DNA of 64,000 nt from Nocardia acidivorans NBRC 108247. GTDB taxonomy: Bacteria > Actinomycetota > Actinomycetes > Mycobacteriales > Mycobacteriaceae. The stretch is from contig NZ_BDAW01000019.1 of NCBI RefSeq assembly GCF_001625085.1, forward strand, positions 62,001-126,000, read 5' to 3'. The notes below the pieces were generated by a model, which was given only the letters and a program-made list of their open reading frames with translations, ran no database searches and was not told the DNA's origin. The stretch's first letter is position 1; each line of letters opens with the position of its first letter. Positions 44,341-53,479 of this stretch are shown in pieces. Position numbers and translations under genes: made by a program.

Positions 44341-44634
44341 TCACTTCCGCGGCGGCCCGGGGACGCCCTCCGCCGACCCGTCACCGTGCCGCAGCGCGTA
44401 GTCGGCGAGGTAGAGCTTGGCGAGGGAGAGACCGCCCCGCGCTCGCGTCTCGTTCTCGGTGCCCCATTTGATGCCCGGCACCACCGACCGCAGCGAGATC
44501 GAGATGCGCGCGGGCAGCTGGGCATGCCGCCCCGGCTGCTCAGGCTTGGGTTCCCGCGCGACCGCCGGCGCCGAACACAGGCACGCCCCGGCCGCCATGG
44601 CACCGATCAGCGCTGTCCAGTTGCCCATTGCCAA
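44341..44634 (-). pseudogene. Truncated serine-hydrolase-like (SxxK) exported protein
   Basis: A 97-residue frame with signal peptide MAMGNWTALIGAMAAGACLCSAPAVA. RARGGLSLAKLYLADYALRHGDGS matches the SxxK helix (SLAK) of an exported PBP/class A beta-lactamase-like family of mycolic-acid bacteria whose members run about 170 residues longer. Here the frame ends 12 residues later and the MFS promoter region follows, so the C-terminal catalytic part is missing. Probably a remnant left by a deletion. Confidence 0.5.
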
Positions 44635-44732
44635 CCTCCGCGCCGAGCCCCGCCCGCCTGTCAGCTCGCCCGCGATTCCCGGCGCGGCGCACCCGATACG
44701 CCGACCGCGCGGCAGTGCGGGCGCGGCGGCGG

Positions 44733-45722
44733 TCAGACGGTGAGGATGGTGCGCCCGGCCGCCGCCCGGGATTCGATGGCGGTATGCGCGGCGGCGGCAT
44801 CGGCGAGGGCGAAGCGCTGGCCGATCACGACTTCGAGGCGACCGCTGGCGGCTTCGGTCTGCGCGCGGTCGTGCAGCGCACTCCAGTCGGTGGCCTCGGA
44901 GGTGATCTCGAACAGTGTGATGACCGTAATATCCTGTGCCGCTGCGGCTTCCACATCGATAGCGGCGAATCCGCCTGCCGCGTTGCCATATCCGATGAGA
45001 CGGCCGCCGGACGCCATGGCCCCGAGGCTGTCCCGGCCGATATCACCGCCCGCACCGTCCAGGACCGCCTGCACGCCGCCGGTCCGCTCGCGCACCTTCC
45101 CGACCCAGCCGTCCTCGGAGTAGTCGACGACGGCCTCGGCCCCGAGTCGTTGCGCGAGTGCGAGTTTCGCCTCACCGCGGGCAGCGGCGATGACCCGCGC
45201 GCCCGCCGATCGGGCGAGTTGGATGAGCAGGGTGCCCAGTCCGCCCGCGGCGGCGGTGATCAGCACCCACTCCCCCGATGTCAGATTCGCCCGGTCCGCG
45301 ACCGCGAGTGCGGTGCGACCGTCGTGGACCAGCGCCACGGCCTGTTCCAGGCTCAATGCGTCCGGCACGGCAGCCAGGGCGTCGACCTTGGCCAGGACCT
45401 TCTCCGCGTATCCGCCCGTCGGCGTCCCCGAACCGATTCCACTGGCCGCGGTCGGGGTGGCGACCCGTCGCCCGATCCATGCGGTGTCGACGCCGGGGCC
45501 GGCCGATTTCACGATTCCCGAGACCGCACCGCCCGGCACGAAGGGCGGCCGCACCGGGAAGTAGTCCCTGCCGCGACCGCTGCGCAGCAGCGTGTCCAGG
45601 AACATCACATCGGCGGCGGCCACCGCGACCACCACCTCCCCGGCCCCGGCGACCGGGTCCGCGATCTCCGTAACCGCCAGCACGTCGGGTTCCCCGAACG
45701 CCTTGGCCTCCACTGCGCGCAT
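44733..45722 (-). CDS. Quinone oxidoreductase-like (MDR family) reductase
   Basis: A 329-residue NADPH-dependent reductase of the zeta-crystallin/quinone reductase subgroup. It lacks catalytic-zinc cysteines, as usual. ITAAAGGLGTLLIQLARSAGARVIAAARG is the NADPH Rossmann motif; VPGGAVSGIVKSAGPGVDTAWIG is the N-terminal GroES-like signature. It reduces quinones or enones. ATG 45722 gives the expected start (MRAVEAKAFG). A MerR-type element lies just upstream. Confidence 0.87.
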   Translation of the reverse strand: MRAVEAKAFGEPDVLAVTEIADPVAGAGEVVVAVAAADVMFLDTLLRSGRGRDYFPVRPPFVPGGAVSGIVKSAGPGVDTAWIGRRVATPTAASGIGSGTPTGGYAEKVLAKVDALAAVPDALSLEQAVALVHDGRTALAVADRANLTSGEWVLITAAAGGLGTLLIQLARSAGARVIAAARGEAKLALAQRLGAEAVVDYSEDGWVGKVRERTGGVQAVLDGAGGDIGRDSLGAMASGGRLIGYGNAAGGFAAIDVEAAAAQDITVITLFEITSEATDWSALHDRAQTEAASGRLEVVIGQRFALADAAAAHTAIESRAAAGRTILTV

Positions 45723-46203
45723 CGCCTTGCCTCTCTTGCCGATTCGTAGGACTGCCGGTTCCCACCCTCCAACCTCGACAAGGGTTGAGGTCAAGGCCCA
45801 CGGGCGGAGTTCGCCGCGAGCGGAATCGAGCATCCGGCGGATCACCGGATTTCCCGGCGAGACAACCCATGGCTATCTGATTCATTTCGAGACAGGCGTT
45901 CTTGACTTCGGTTCATACCTTGCTTGATCGGTATTCGCCTTCGCGCTCGGCTCCCTACTGGCGAGTACGCATATGCGGACGACTCCGGAGCGAATCGAAA
46001 ACTGACTCTGTACAACCGATTACGGTCAATCGACGGGCGTCCCAACTGCCGGGATGCCGCGTTGCCGGGTGGGCCGCGCTCGGGTAGCGCGCGCCATGCC
46101 GGACGCATATGCTCGTCCGCTAGATCCGAATCCGCTTGCCGGTGCGCATATTTGGCATGCGCTGCGCGCGAGTGGATGCGGTCGCACCGGGGCGTTCGTC
46201 TCG
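45723..46203. other. Intergenic region between quinone reductase and conservon
   Basis: A gap of about 480 bases with no convincing gene; a 133-codon frame on the minus strand is arginine-rich and shows no family. It holds the MerR-like element (45771-45796), a relatively AT-rich stretch from about 45880 to 46030, and a TTGACT (45902-45907) that could be part of a promoter for the conservon. Confidence 0.5.
45771..45796 (-). promoter_or_regulatory. MerR/SoxR-like element upstream of quinone reductase
   Basis: On the coding (minus) strand: CTTGACCTCAACC then CTTGT then CGAGGTT. TTGACC can be a -35 and ACCTC/GAGGT form inverted arms inside a long spacer, a pattern typical of MerR-family promoters for redox genes. 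The -10 is not evident and no MerR gene lies nearby. Confidence 0.5.
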
Positions 46204-48096
46204 GTGCACGTGCGTTCGGAAGTGCAAAGCTTGTCGGAGTCATCGAATCCCAGGGGTGGCGAGTCGAATCCCGCCACCGGTGCGCGGCTACCGTTCGGGG
46301 CGCTGGCGGGCTGCGTCGCGATAGCCGCGCTGGCGGTGGGCGGCGCGGTTTTCGCGACGCCCGGCAATGCGCGAATCGGGGTGGCGATCGGCGGCGGCAT
46401 CGCGGCGGTGCTGCTCTGCGCCGCGATCACCGCGGCGGTGCACTACCGCTCGCAGGTCGAGCTGGCGCGGCGCGAGGGCGCGACCCGCGCCGGGCAGGCC
46501 GAGGCGCGGACCGCGGCCATCATCACCGAGGCCGAGGCGCGACTCGCGGAGGGGCAGCAGCGAATTCAGGCGCTCACCCGGGAGAGCGCCGACAAGGCGC
46601 GGGCGGCCAAGGAGAGTGAGAATCGGCGCGCGGCGGCCATGGCGGCCTTCGCCGGCGCGGCCGGGCGCATGCAGGCCATGAGTACCTCCATGCTGGCGGA
46701 GCTGCGCGAGATGGAGCATCGGCACGCCGATCCCAAAGTGCTGGCCGATCTGCTCGAACTCGATCACCGCACCGCACAGGCCGGACGGCTCGCGGACAGC
46801 ATCGCGGTGCTCAGTGGTGCGCGCTCCGGGCGGCGCTGGGCCAAACCCATTGCGATGGAATCGATTCTGCGCGGCGCCATGGGCCGAGTCGCGGGCTATC
46901 AGCGGGTGCGACTGCGCGCGGTCACCGAGATCGCCATCGCCGGGCACGCGGCCGAGGGGGTCATGCACGCGCTCGCCGAACTACTCGACAATGCCTGCAA
47001 CTTCTCCCCGCCCACCACCGAGGTGCACGTCTACGCCGCCGAGGTCCCCGCGGGCGTTGTGATCACCATCGAGGACAGCGGCCTGGTCATGAGCGAATCC
47101 GCCTTGCGCCGAGCCGAATTGACGGTCTCCGGCAAGGGCGGCAATGCCGCGGGGTTCGGCGGCGGCCCGCACGCCTCCGGTTCGAGCGGCGCTTCCGGTT
47201 CGAGCGGCGATGCGCCCGGCATCTCCGATCTCTCCTCGCTCTCGGGCACCCGGCTGGGCCTGGCCGTGGTCGGTTATCTGGCGCGCAAGCACGAACTCAC
47301 CGTCTCCTACCGCCCCTCCGCCATCGGCGGCACCGCGGTGGTCGTGGTCGTGCCCCGCGAACTCACCACCCGGATAGACTGCACCCCGGGCGCACTCGGT
47401 TCGGTCTCGCTGCCCGCTCGCTCACCCGCCGAACTCACCCCCGGCGCGTCCCCGGCTCCGGCGAACACCGCGGGCCGTTCCGATACCGCCCCGGCCCTGC
47501 TCACCGTCGACATCACCCATACCGCTCCCACCCGCGTGAGCCTCGCCGGTGCCGATCCCACCCCCACCGGTCCGCTCCCCCGCCGCGCCGAGATCTATTC
47601 CGGCACAACGTCGGTAGTCGCGTTCACCGAATCCCCTACACCCGCGGTTCCCGGTGCGGAAAGCACCGCCGGCGCAACCGAATCCAGCAAGCCCGTATCG
47701 TTCGGGATCGATCAGCCCACCGCGATGCCGACGTCCCCCGGCACCCCGCCAATCGCGAGTACGGCCGATACCCGTTCCGGCACCGACGGACAGGATCGGC
47801 AGCACTCCGATACCACCACCGGGTTCTCCGGCAGCACAGCGGTTTTGGCCGATCGCCTGGTCGATGCGAATCGAATCGACGCGGTGGCGCCGCCCGCCGA
47901 AACCCGGCTGCCCAAGCGGCAGCGGGGCAAGACCTTGGCGGCAGTGCATCCGGAAGGGCTTGCCGCGCCGGACATTCCGGCAGGCGGGGTGGCGCGGCCG
48001 GTTTCACCGGCGGCCATGGGGGCTTTTCAACGGGCGGTCAGTGGGCGTGAGGACGCCGGCGCCGCCAATCCTTCGGCCTTGGAGAGCGATAAATGA
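46204..48096 (+). CDS. cvnA: Conservon sensor ATPase (CvnA-like)
   Basis: A 630-residue histidine-kinase-like membrane protein. Two hydrophobic helices lie within about residues 30-85, followed by an alanine/glutamate-rich coiled coil. LLELDHRTAQAGRLADSIAVLSG stands at the dimerisation helix. The ATPase domain has N box ALAELLDNACNFSPP, G1 IEDSGLVMSES and G2 GTRLGLAVVGYLARKH. A Gly/Ser insert (PHASGSSGASGSSG) interrupts the ATP lid. About 240 C-terminal residues are Pro/Thr/Ser-rich. It lacks a large extracellular sensor and probably has no phosphoryl role; in Streptomyces, CvnA binds the other Cvn proteins at the membrane. GTG 46204 or 46210 is the likely start. Confidence 0.82.
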   Translation: MHVRSEVQSLSESSNPRGGESNPATGARLPFGALAGCVAIAALAVGGAVFATPGNARIGVAIGGGIAAVLLCAAITAAVHYRSQVELARREGATRAGQAEARTAAIITEAEARLAEGQQRIQALTRESADKARAAKESENRRAAAMAAFAGAAGRMQAMSTSMLAELREMEHRHADPKVLADLLELDHRTAQAGRLADSIAVLSGARSGRRWAKPIAMESILRGAMGRVAGYQRVRLRAVTEIAIAGHAAEGVMHALAELLDNACNFSPPTTEVHVYAAEVPAGVVITIEDSGLVMSESALRRAELTVSGKGGNAAGFGGGPHASGSSGASGSSGDAPGISDLSSLSGTRLGLAVVGYLARKHELTVSYRPSAIGGTAVVVVVPRELTTRIDCTPGALGSVSLPARSPAELTPGASPAPANTAGRSDTAPALLTVDITHTAPTRVSLAGADPTPTGPLPRRAEIYSGTTSVVAFTESPTPAVPGAESTAGATESSKPVSFGIDQPTAMPTSPGTPPIASTADTRSGTDGQDRQHSDTTTGFSGSTAVLADRLVDANRIDAVAPPAETRLPKRQRGKTLAAVHPEGLAAPDIPAGGVARPVSPAAMGAFQRAVSGREDAGAANPSALESDK

Positions 48097-48515
48097 TCCC
48101 GTCCGCGACACAGCTGGGCTGGCTGCTAGAGCAGCTGCTCACCCGTACCCCGCGCGCCAGGCATGCCCTGCTGCTGTCGGGGGACGGGCTGAAGATCTGC
48201 CACACCTCCGAGTTGGGCAATGACAGCGCCGATCAGCTGGCCGCGATAGCCGCTGGGATGCAGAGTCTTTCGCACGGCGCATCGGTGGAGTTCGGTGACG
48301 GCCGGGGTGGGGTGCGCCAGTCCATGACCGAGTTCTACGGCGGCATCCTGTTCATCGTCGAGGCGGGCGTCGGCGCGCATATCGCGGTGGTCGCCGCCGA
48401 GGACGCCGATGCCGGACTGGTCGGGCACAATATGCGCGAACTGGTCGAGCAGCTCGGCGAGCACCTGGCCGCGCAGCCGCGGGTGCGCGATACCCGGGGA
48501 GCGAGCGTGTCGTGA
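48093..48515 (+). CDS. cvnB: Conservon roadblock/LC7 protein (CvnB-like)
   Basis: A 140-residue roadblock/LC7 domain protein. RHALLLSGDGLKICHTSELGNDSADQLAAIAAGMQSLSHGASV and MTEFYGGILFIVEAG form the conserved core. These act as a platform for small GTPases, like MglB. ATG 48093 overlaps the CvnA stop by 4 bases (ATGA), so they are coupled. Confidence 0.9.
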   Translation: MIPSATQLGWLLEQLLTRTPRARHALLLSGDGLKICHTSELGNDSADQLAAIAAGMQSLSHGASVEFGDGRGGVRQSMTEFYGGILFIVEAGVGAHIAVVAAEDADAGLVGHNMRELVEQLGEHLAAQPRVRDTRGASVS

Positions 48516-48868
48516 CCAGGCCAGACGAGGATCCGGATCGGCTGTACACGCTGACCGGCGGCCGCAGCCGACCGGATTCGGACGCCTTCGATCTGGTCAC
48601 TCTCGTGGTGAGCGAATGCGATCCGGCGCCGGGCATGCAATCCGAGCATGCCGCGATCCTGGAGATCTGCCGCTCCCCCACCGCCGTGGTGGAGATCGCG
48701 GCGGAGCTGCGACTACCGGTCGGCATCGCCACCATTCTGCTGTCGGACCTGCTGCACGCGGGCAAGATCACCGTGCGGCATCCGCGGCACAACCCCGCCT
48801 CGCAATGGCATTCGCTGCCCGACACCACCACCCTGGAGAAGGTGCTCGTTGGACTCCGCAACCTATGA
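48512..48868 (+). CDS. cvnC: Conservon DUF742 protein (CvnC-like)
   Basis: A 118-residue DUF742 protein. LYTLTGGRSRPDSDAFDLVTLV opens the family, and EHAAILEICRSPTAVVEIAAELRLPVGIATILLSDLLHAGKI is a winged-helix-like core. GTG 48512 overlaps the CvnB stop (GTGA). Its exact role in the complex is unknown. Confidence 0.9.
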   Translation: MTRPDEDPDRLYTLTGGRSRPDSDAFDLVTLVVSECDPAPGMQSEHAAILEICRSPTAVVEIAAELRLPVGIATILLSDLLHAGKITVRHPRHNPASQWHSLPDTTTLEKVLVGLRNL

Positions 48869-49448
48869 TCCTCGGCCGTCCCGCGCCGACGCGCCCCTGC
48901 ACGCCTCCGCCCACACCGGTCTGAAGATCGTCATCGTCGGCGGTTTCGGCGTCGGCAAGACCACCATGGTGCGCGCGGTCAGCGAGATCCGGCCGCTGGA
49001 CACCGAGGCCACCATGACCCAGGTGGGTTACGGCGTCGACGATCCGACGGGTGCGCCCGGTAAGACGACCACCACGGTCGCCTTCGACTTCGGCCGCATC
49101 ACCATCGATACCGAACATGTGCTGTATCTGTTCGGCGCACCCGGGCAGGAGCGCTTCTGGTTCCTGTGGGATCGCCTCTTCACCGGTGCGCTCGGCGCGA
49201 TCGTGCTGGTCGATCAGCGCCGAATCTCCGACTCCTGGTACGCGATCGACCGTCTCGAACATCAGGGCACCCCGTTCATCGTGGCGTGCAACAACTTCGG
49301 CGCGGCCTTCCGCCCGCATGAGGTGCGCGACGCGCTGGATCTGGATTCGCACGTCCCGCTCATCGATTGCGATGCCCGGCACCGTGATTCGTGCAAGCAG
49401 GTGCTGATCGCCCTGGTCGAATACCTCTACACCCCGGAGACCGTCTGA
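48849..49448 (+). CDS. cvnD: Conservon GTPase (CvnD-like)
   Basis: A 199-residue small GTPase. The P-loop is GGFGVGKTT, the G3 motif is FGAPGQERF and the N/TKxD region is replaced by CNNFGAAF, as in the CvnD group. It forms the G-protein part of the conservon and likely cycles with CvnB. TTG 48849 overlaps the end of cvnC by 20 bases and starts LDSATYD, matching the family's MDSA-type opening; the frame's longer 5' extension overlaps cvnC completely and is rejected. Confidence 0.88.
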   Translation: MDSATYDPRPSRADAPLHASAHTGLKIVIVGGFGVGKTTMVRAVSEIRPLDTEATMTQVGYGVDDPTGAPGKTTTTVAFDFGRITIDTEHVLYLFGAPGQERFWFLWDRLFTGALGAIVLVDQRRISDSWYAIDRLEHQGTPFIVACNNFGAAFRPHEVRDALDLDSHVPLIDCDARHRDSCKQVLIALVEYLYTPETV

Positions 49449-50701
49449 TGACCTCGCCCGAGCAACAGCAGTGCCCGGTGCGGCCGGGAGTGGTTCCGCT
49501 GAGCGGCCCGCGCTTTCACACCGATCCGCATCACCTGTACAACGAGATGCGGCGCGAACACGGTGCGGTGGTCGCGGTCGAGCTGCCCGGCGGTGTGCCC
49601 GCGTGGCTCGTGGTCGGCTATCGGGAGATGCATCAGGTCACCAACAATCCCGAACTGTTCCCGCGCGATGTGAGCCTGTGGAACCAGTGGGGCAGCATTC
49701 CGGACGACTGGCCGCTGCTGCCCATGGTGGGCCAGCCCATGCCGTCCATCTACTTCACCGCGGGTGCGGAGCATCGCCGCCATCTGGCCATGGTGGAGCC
49801 CGCGCTGGAGTCGGTGGATCCGTTCGAATTACGCAGGGTCTGTGAGAATTTGGCGGATCGGCTGATCGACGCGTTCTGCGGGCGCGGCAGCGCCGATCTG
49901 ATGGCCGAGTTCGCCGAACCGCTGCCGGTGCTGGCCCTGGCCGCCCTGCTGGGCTTCGCCGATGCGGACGGCCCGCACCTGGCCTGGTCCATGAAGGTGA
50001 TGGCCGACGGCGGTGCGGACGCGCAGGCGGCGCATCTGCAATTCATGGGTCATATGCAGCGCCTGGTCGCGCTCAAGAAGGCCGTGCCGGGCGATGATCT
50101 GGTCTCGCGCATGCTGGCCTATCCGGCCCCGTTCACCGATGAGGAATACGTCAACGACCTGATGGCGATCACCGCCGCCGGGCATTTGACGACCTGTGAC
50201 TGGCTCGGAAACTCGGTGCGGCTCATGCTCACCGATGATCGCTTCGCCGCCGCGCTCGGTGGCGGGCGGCGCAGTATCAGCCAGGCCATGAACGAGGTGC
50301 TGTGGGAGGAGAGCCCCACCTCGATTCTGGCCGGACGCTGGGCGGCGCGCGACACCCGCTTGGCGGACAAGGTGATTCGCGCCGGTGACCTGCTGCTGCT
50401 GGGATTGGCCGCGGCGAATACCGATCCGCATGTGCGCCAGCATGTTTCGGAGTCCGTGCACACCGGCAACAACGCGCACTTCGCCTTCAGTCACGGCGAG
50501 TACCGCTGCCCGTTCCCGGCGCAGCAGATCGCCGAGATCATCGCCAGGACCGGCATCGAGGTGCTGCTGGACCGGCTGCCCGATATCGACCTGAGCGTGC
50601 CCGCGCAGAACCTGATGCGCCGACCGTCTCCCTTCATGCATGGAATGGCTTCGCTGCCAGTTCATTTCAGCCCAGTTCGCGCCGTCGGAGGTTTCCAGTG
50701 A
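49448..50701 (+). CDS. Cytochrome P450 linked to the conservon (first)
   Basis: A 417-residue P450. The I-helix is ITAAGHLTTCDW (AGxxT), the ExxR-like motif lies near NEVLWEE, and the heme loop is FSHGEYRCPFPAQ, a divergent FxxGxxxC. The ATG shares a base with the cvnD stop (TGATG). Streptomyces conservons also carry P450s as cvnE/cvnF. It probably hydroxylates a small lipid or terpenoid; the substrate is not evident. The heme signature (HGEYRCP) differs from the canonical GxHxCxG, so this P450 is more diverged than the next. Confidence 0.85.
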   Translation: MTSPEQQQCPVRPGVVPLSGPRFHTDPHHLYNEMRREHGAVVAVELPGGVPAWLVVGYREMHQVTNNPELFPRDVSLWNQWGSIPDDWPLLPMVGQPMPSIYFTAGAEHRRHLAMVEPALESVDPFELRRVCENLADRLIDAFCGRGSADLMAEFAEPLPVLALAALLGFADADGPHLAWSMKVMADGGADAQAAHLQFMGHMQRLVALKKAVPGDDLVSRMLAYPAPFTDEEYVNDLMAITAAGHLTTCDWLGNSVRLMLTDDRFAAALGGGRRSISQAMNEVLWEESPTSILAGRWAARDTRLADKVIRAGDLLLLGLAAANTDPHVRQHVSESVHTGNNAHFAFSHGEYRCPFPAQQIAEIIARTGIEVLLDRLPDIDLSVPAQNLMRRPSPFMHGMASLPVHFSPVRAVGGFQ

Positions 50702-51915
50702 CTTGCCCACATGCCATGCCCATCGATCCGATGGTCGCCGATCTGGCCGGGGAGACCGCACGCCTGCGTGAGGCCGGACCGCTCACCCGCATCGAATTGC
50801 TCGGCGTACCAGCCTGGACCGTCACCGAACACGCGCTGGCCCGGCAGCTGCTCACCGATACGCGCCTGGTCAAGGACATCAACGCCTGGGGCCTGTGGAA
50901 CTCGGGCGCGGTGACGCGGCAGTGGCCGCTGATCGGCATGATCGACGCGGGCCGCTCCATGTTCACCGTGGACGGGGCCGAGCATCGGCGACTGCGGATC
51001 AAGACCACCCAGGCGCTGACGGCGCGCCGGTTGGAGGCGCTGCGGCCCTTCATCGAGGCGCTCACCGCGGAGCTGCTCGACAATCTCGAGGCCGCCGGAC
51101 GCGAGGGCGAGATCGTCGATCTGAAGCAGGTTTTCGCCTATCCGCTGCCCATGGGGGTGATCAGCGAGCTCATGGGTGTGGAGCGCGCGGATCAGCCCAT
51201 GCTGCTGGACTGGTACAAGAAGTTCTTCTCCATGATGACCCCGCAGGATGAGCGGTTGCGGGTCATCGACGCGCTGGACGCGTACTTCACCGAGATGGTG
51301 CGCCGCAAGACCGCGGCCCCGGGTGACGATCTCACCAGTGCGCTCATCCTGGCCGATGAGGGCGGCGACCCGCTCACCGAGGAGGAGGTGGTCGGCAATC
51401 TCAAGGCGCTGGTCGCCGCGGGCCACGAGACCACGGTCAGCCTGATCGTGAATACGGTGCGCGCCTTGCTCTCCCGCCCCGAACAGTTGGATCGGCTGCG
51501 CTCGGGTGATGTGTCGTGGAAGCAGGCCATCGAGGAGACCCTGCGCTATGACGGGCCGGTGACGCATCTGCTCATGCGCTTCGCGACCGAGGATATCGCG
51601 GTGGGCGACACCGTGATCGAGAAGGGCGAGGGCGTGGTGATCTCCTACCGGGCCGTGGGCCGCGATACCGCGGTGCACGGGGAGGATGCCGACGAGTACG
51701 ACATCACCCGTCCGACCGCGAGCCGCAATATCTCCTTCGGCTACGGTCCGCATATCTGCCCGGGCGCGGCGCTCGCGCGACTGGAGGCGGCCGTCGGCCT
51801 GCCCGCGCTCTTCGAGCGCTTCCCTGGCCTGAAGCTCGCGATCGCGGATGAGGAGATCGCGCACCTGCCGGTGCTGACCCAGAATGACCTGGCGGCCTTC
51901 CCCGTTCACATCTGA
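50698..51915 (+). CDS. Cytochrome P450 linked to the conservon (second)
   Basis: A 405-residue P450. AAGHETTVSL is the I-helix, EETLRY the ExxR-region helix, and FGYGPHICPGAALARLE the canonical heme-binding loop. GTG 50698 overlaps the previous stop (GTGA). Both P450s are thus in one operon with cvnA-D. No ferredoxin or reductase is adjacent, so electron donors must be elsewhere. Confidence 0.92.
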   Translation: MTCPHAMPIDPMVADLAGETARLREAGPLTRIELLGVPAWTVTEHALARQLLTDTRLVKDINAWGLWNSGAVTRQWPLIGMIDAGRSMFTVDGAEHRRLRIKTTQALTARRLEALRPFIEALTAELLDNLEAAGREGEIVDLKQVFAYPLPMGVISELMGVERADQPMLLDWYKKFFSMMTPQDERLRVIDALDAYFTEMVRRKTAAPGDDLTSALILADEGGDPLTEEEVVGNLKALVAAGHETTVSLIVNTVRALLSRPEQLDRLRSGDVSWKQAIEETLRYDGPVTHLLMRFATEDIAVGDTVIEKGEGVVISYRAVGRDTAVHGEDADEYDITRPTASRNISFGYGPHICPGAALARLEAAVGLPALFERFPGLKLAIADEEIAHLPVLTQNDLAAFPVHI

Positions 51916-51968
51916 CGGGCCGACCCTCACATACCGGGCACGTCCCCCTTTTCCTGGGACCTCCTGGC

Positions 51969-52679
51969 ATGCTGTTGCGCGTGACGACCAAGGGAGTATG
52001 GATTTCAGTGGTGACGTGCGCGGTGCTGGTCACCGCCGGTTGCGGGAAGAGCACCGATTCGAAGGCCGTTTCCGGCGCCCCGCAACCGAGTACGCCGCGC
52101 GATCAGCTGGTGCTGACCGCGGCGGAGTTCCCGGCGGGCACCAAACCGCTGGACCTTCCGCCGGACAAACTGCGCTCCAGCGTCACCGATCTCGGCGACA
52201 TCATGGCCAACTCCACGGTGACACCGCCGGAATGCCGTGGGCCGCAGGTGGATCTGGCGGCGCTCACCAATGATCTGCTCGGTGACTCCGCCATCGCCGC
52301 CGCCGCGACCGCGGATATGGACGTCTACATCGAATTCGTCTCGGCCAAGACCCTGGACCTGAATCTCATGATGGACACCAATACCAAATGCGCGCACCTG
52401 ACCTCGACCAGCACCGTCGACGGCAAACAGGTGAACACCACGGTCGATATGGAAAAGCTGCCCGCCTTGAACGGCGTAGATTCGGTGGCCTACCGCGCCA
52501 CCAGCACCTCGGTCCTACCCGGCGCCGCCCCCATGACCCGCACCGCATTCCAGGGCTGGGCCACTCTGCGCGGACTCACCGTAACCGCCCGATCCGCCGC
52601 CCTGTCCGGCGTCCCGGACCAGACCGCCTTCGAAAAATTCTTCACCGCCGCCGTCGAGAAGGTACGCACGGCGAAGTAG
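51969..52679 (+). CDS. Lipoprotein, hypothetical
   Basis: A 236-residue protein with a lipobox (VTAG before C) after a basic, hydrophobic N-terminus. The mature part has a linker (KSTDSKAVSGAPQPSTP) and then alternating beta strands and two cysteines (PECRG, TKCAH) that can form a disulfide, resembling PknH_C/DUF-type sensor lipoproteins of mycolic-acid bacteria. It starts 53 bases after the second P450 and could belong to the same transcript. GTG 51981 is an alternative start. Confidence 0.7.
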   Translation: MLLRVTTKGVWISVVTCAVLVTAGCGKSTDSKAVSGAPQPSTPRDQLVLTAAEFPAGTKPLDLPPDKLRSSVTDLGDIMANSTVTPPECRGPQVDLAALTNDLLGDSAIAAAATADMDVYIEFVSAKTLDLNLMMDTNTKCAHLTSTSTVDGKQVNTTVDMEKLPALNGVDSVAYRATSTSVLPGAAPMTRTAFQGWATLRGLTVTARSAALSGVPDQTAFEKFFTAAVEKVRTAK

Positions 52680-52909
52680 CGCGGCGGTGAGGTCCGCGAC
52701 ATCGCGGGCCATGGGTGACACCTGTTCTGGGACAGCGGCTTTGCGTGGGCCGAAAGCGCTCGGAGCGCAACCGGTCCGGCATCGCGCGGGGCTGTCCGGA
52801 ACCGGCTGTTCGCCCACCTGACGCGCTGATGTAATGCGACACGCTCTCCGGTCTGGTTTGCTTTGCTACCGTCGAGTTCGCGACACCCCGCAAGGTCTAG
52901 GAGCACGCC

Positions 52910-53173
52910 ATGGGCATTATCGCCATGATCATTATCGGCCTCATCGCCGGAGCCATCGCCCGCCTCCTCGTACCCGGTAAGGAAGATTTCGGCTGGATCG
53001 GCACGATTCTGCTCGGCATTGTCGGCGGTTACGTCGGCGGCACCCTGGGCAGCATGCTCTTCGGCGACCACAAATTCAGCGTGCACCCGCCCGTCCAGCA
53101 CACCTTCCTCGGTGCGATCGTCGGCGCGGTCATCATCCTGCTGGTCTACAAGTTCATTCGCGCCCGCGTCTGA
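52910..53173 (+). CDS. GlsB/YeaQ/YmgE family membrane protein
   Basis: An 87-residue protein with three short hydrophobic helices (IIAMIIIGLIAGAIARLLVPG, GTILLGIVGGYVGGTLGSMLF, GAIVGAVIILLVYKFI). The pattern GLIAGAIARLLVPG is the family signature. These proteins are induced in stress and biofilm; the molecular role is unknown. Confidence 0.88.
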   Translation: MGIIAMIIIGLIAGAIARLLVPGKEDFGWIGTILLGIVGGYVGGTLGSMLFGDHKFSVHPPVQHTFLGAIVGAVIILLVYKFIRARV

Positions 53174-53247
53174 CACCCTCCGCCACTCCGGCACGACACC
53201 TTCGTCATCCCGACGTAGCGCCCTCCGCCATACCGGCATGACACCTT

Positions 53248-53337
53248 CGTCATCCCGGCATGCTTTTGGCCGGGATCCACACCTGCTGCACTCCAGCGGG
53301 TTTCGTGGATCCCGGCCAAAAGCGCGCCGGGATGACG
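53248..53337. repeat. Dispersed palindromic repeat, copy C
   Basis: Left arm 53248-53280 and right arm 53305-53337 with a 24-base loop; the arms match those at 13421 closely. Short TCATCCCGACG-type fragments precede it (53203-53220). It lies between glsB and a methyltransferase remnant and supplies the spurious C-terminus of that frame. Confidence 0.9.
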
Positions 53338-53479
53338 GGGGCAACTGCGGACCGTACGAAAGGGGGCCGACTACGCACCGGAAGGGTGGGGAGATCGGTT
53401 GCACGCCAAAAGGACGCGGGGATCAACTGCATGCCGGGACGACGGGGATTCCAATACACCGGGTGCGGACCAACTGCAC

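Noticed and set aside
45842..46243. 133-codon minus-strand frame between quinone reductase and cvnA
   Set aside because: Arginine/serine-rich with no domain or ribosome site, and it overlaps the start of cvnA; I treat the region as regulatory.
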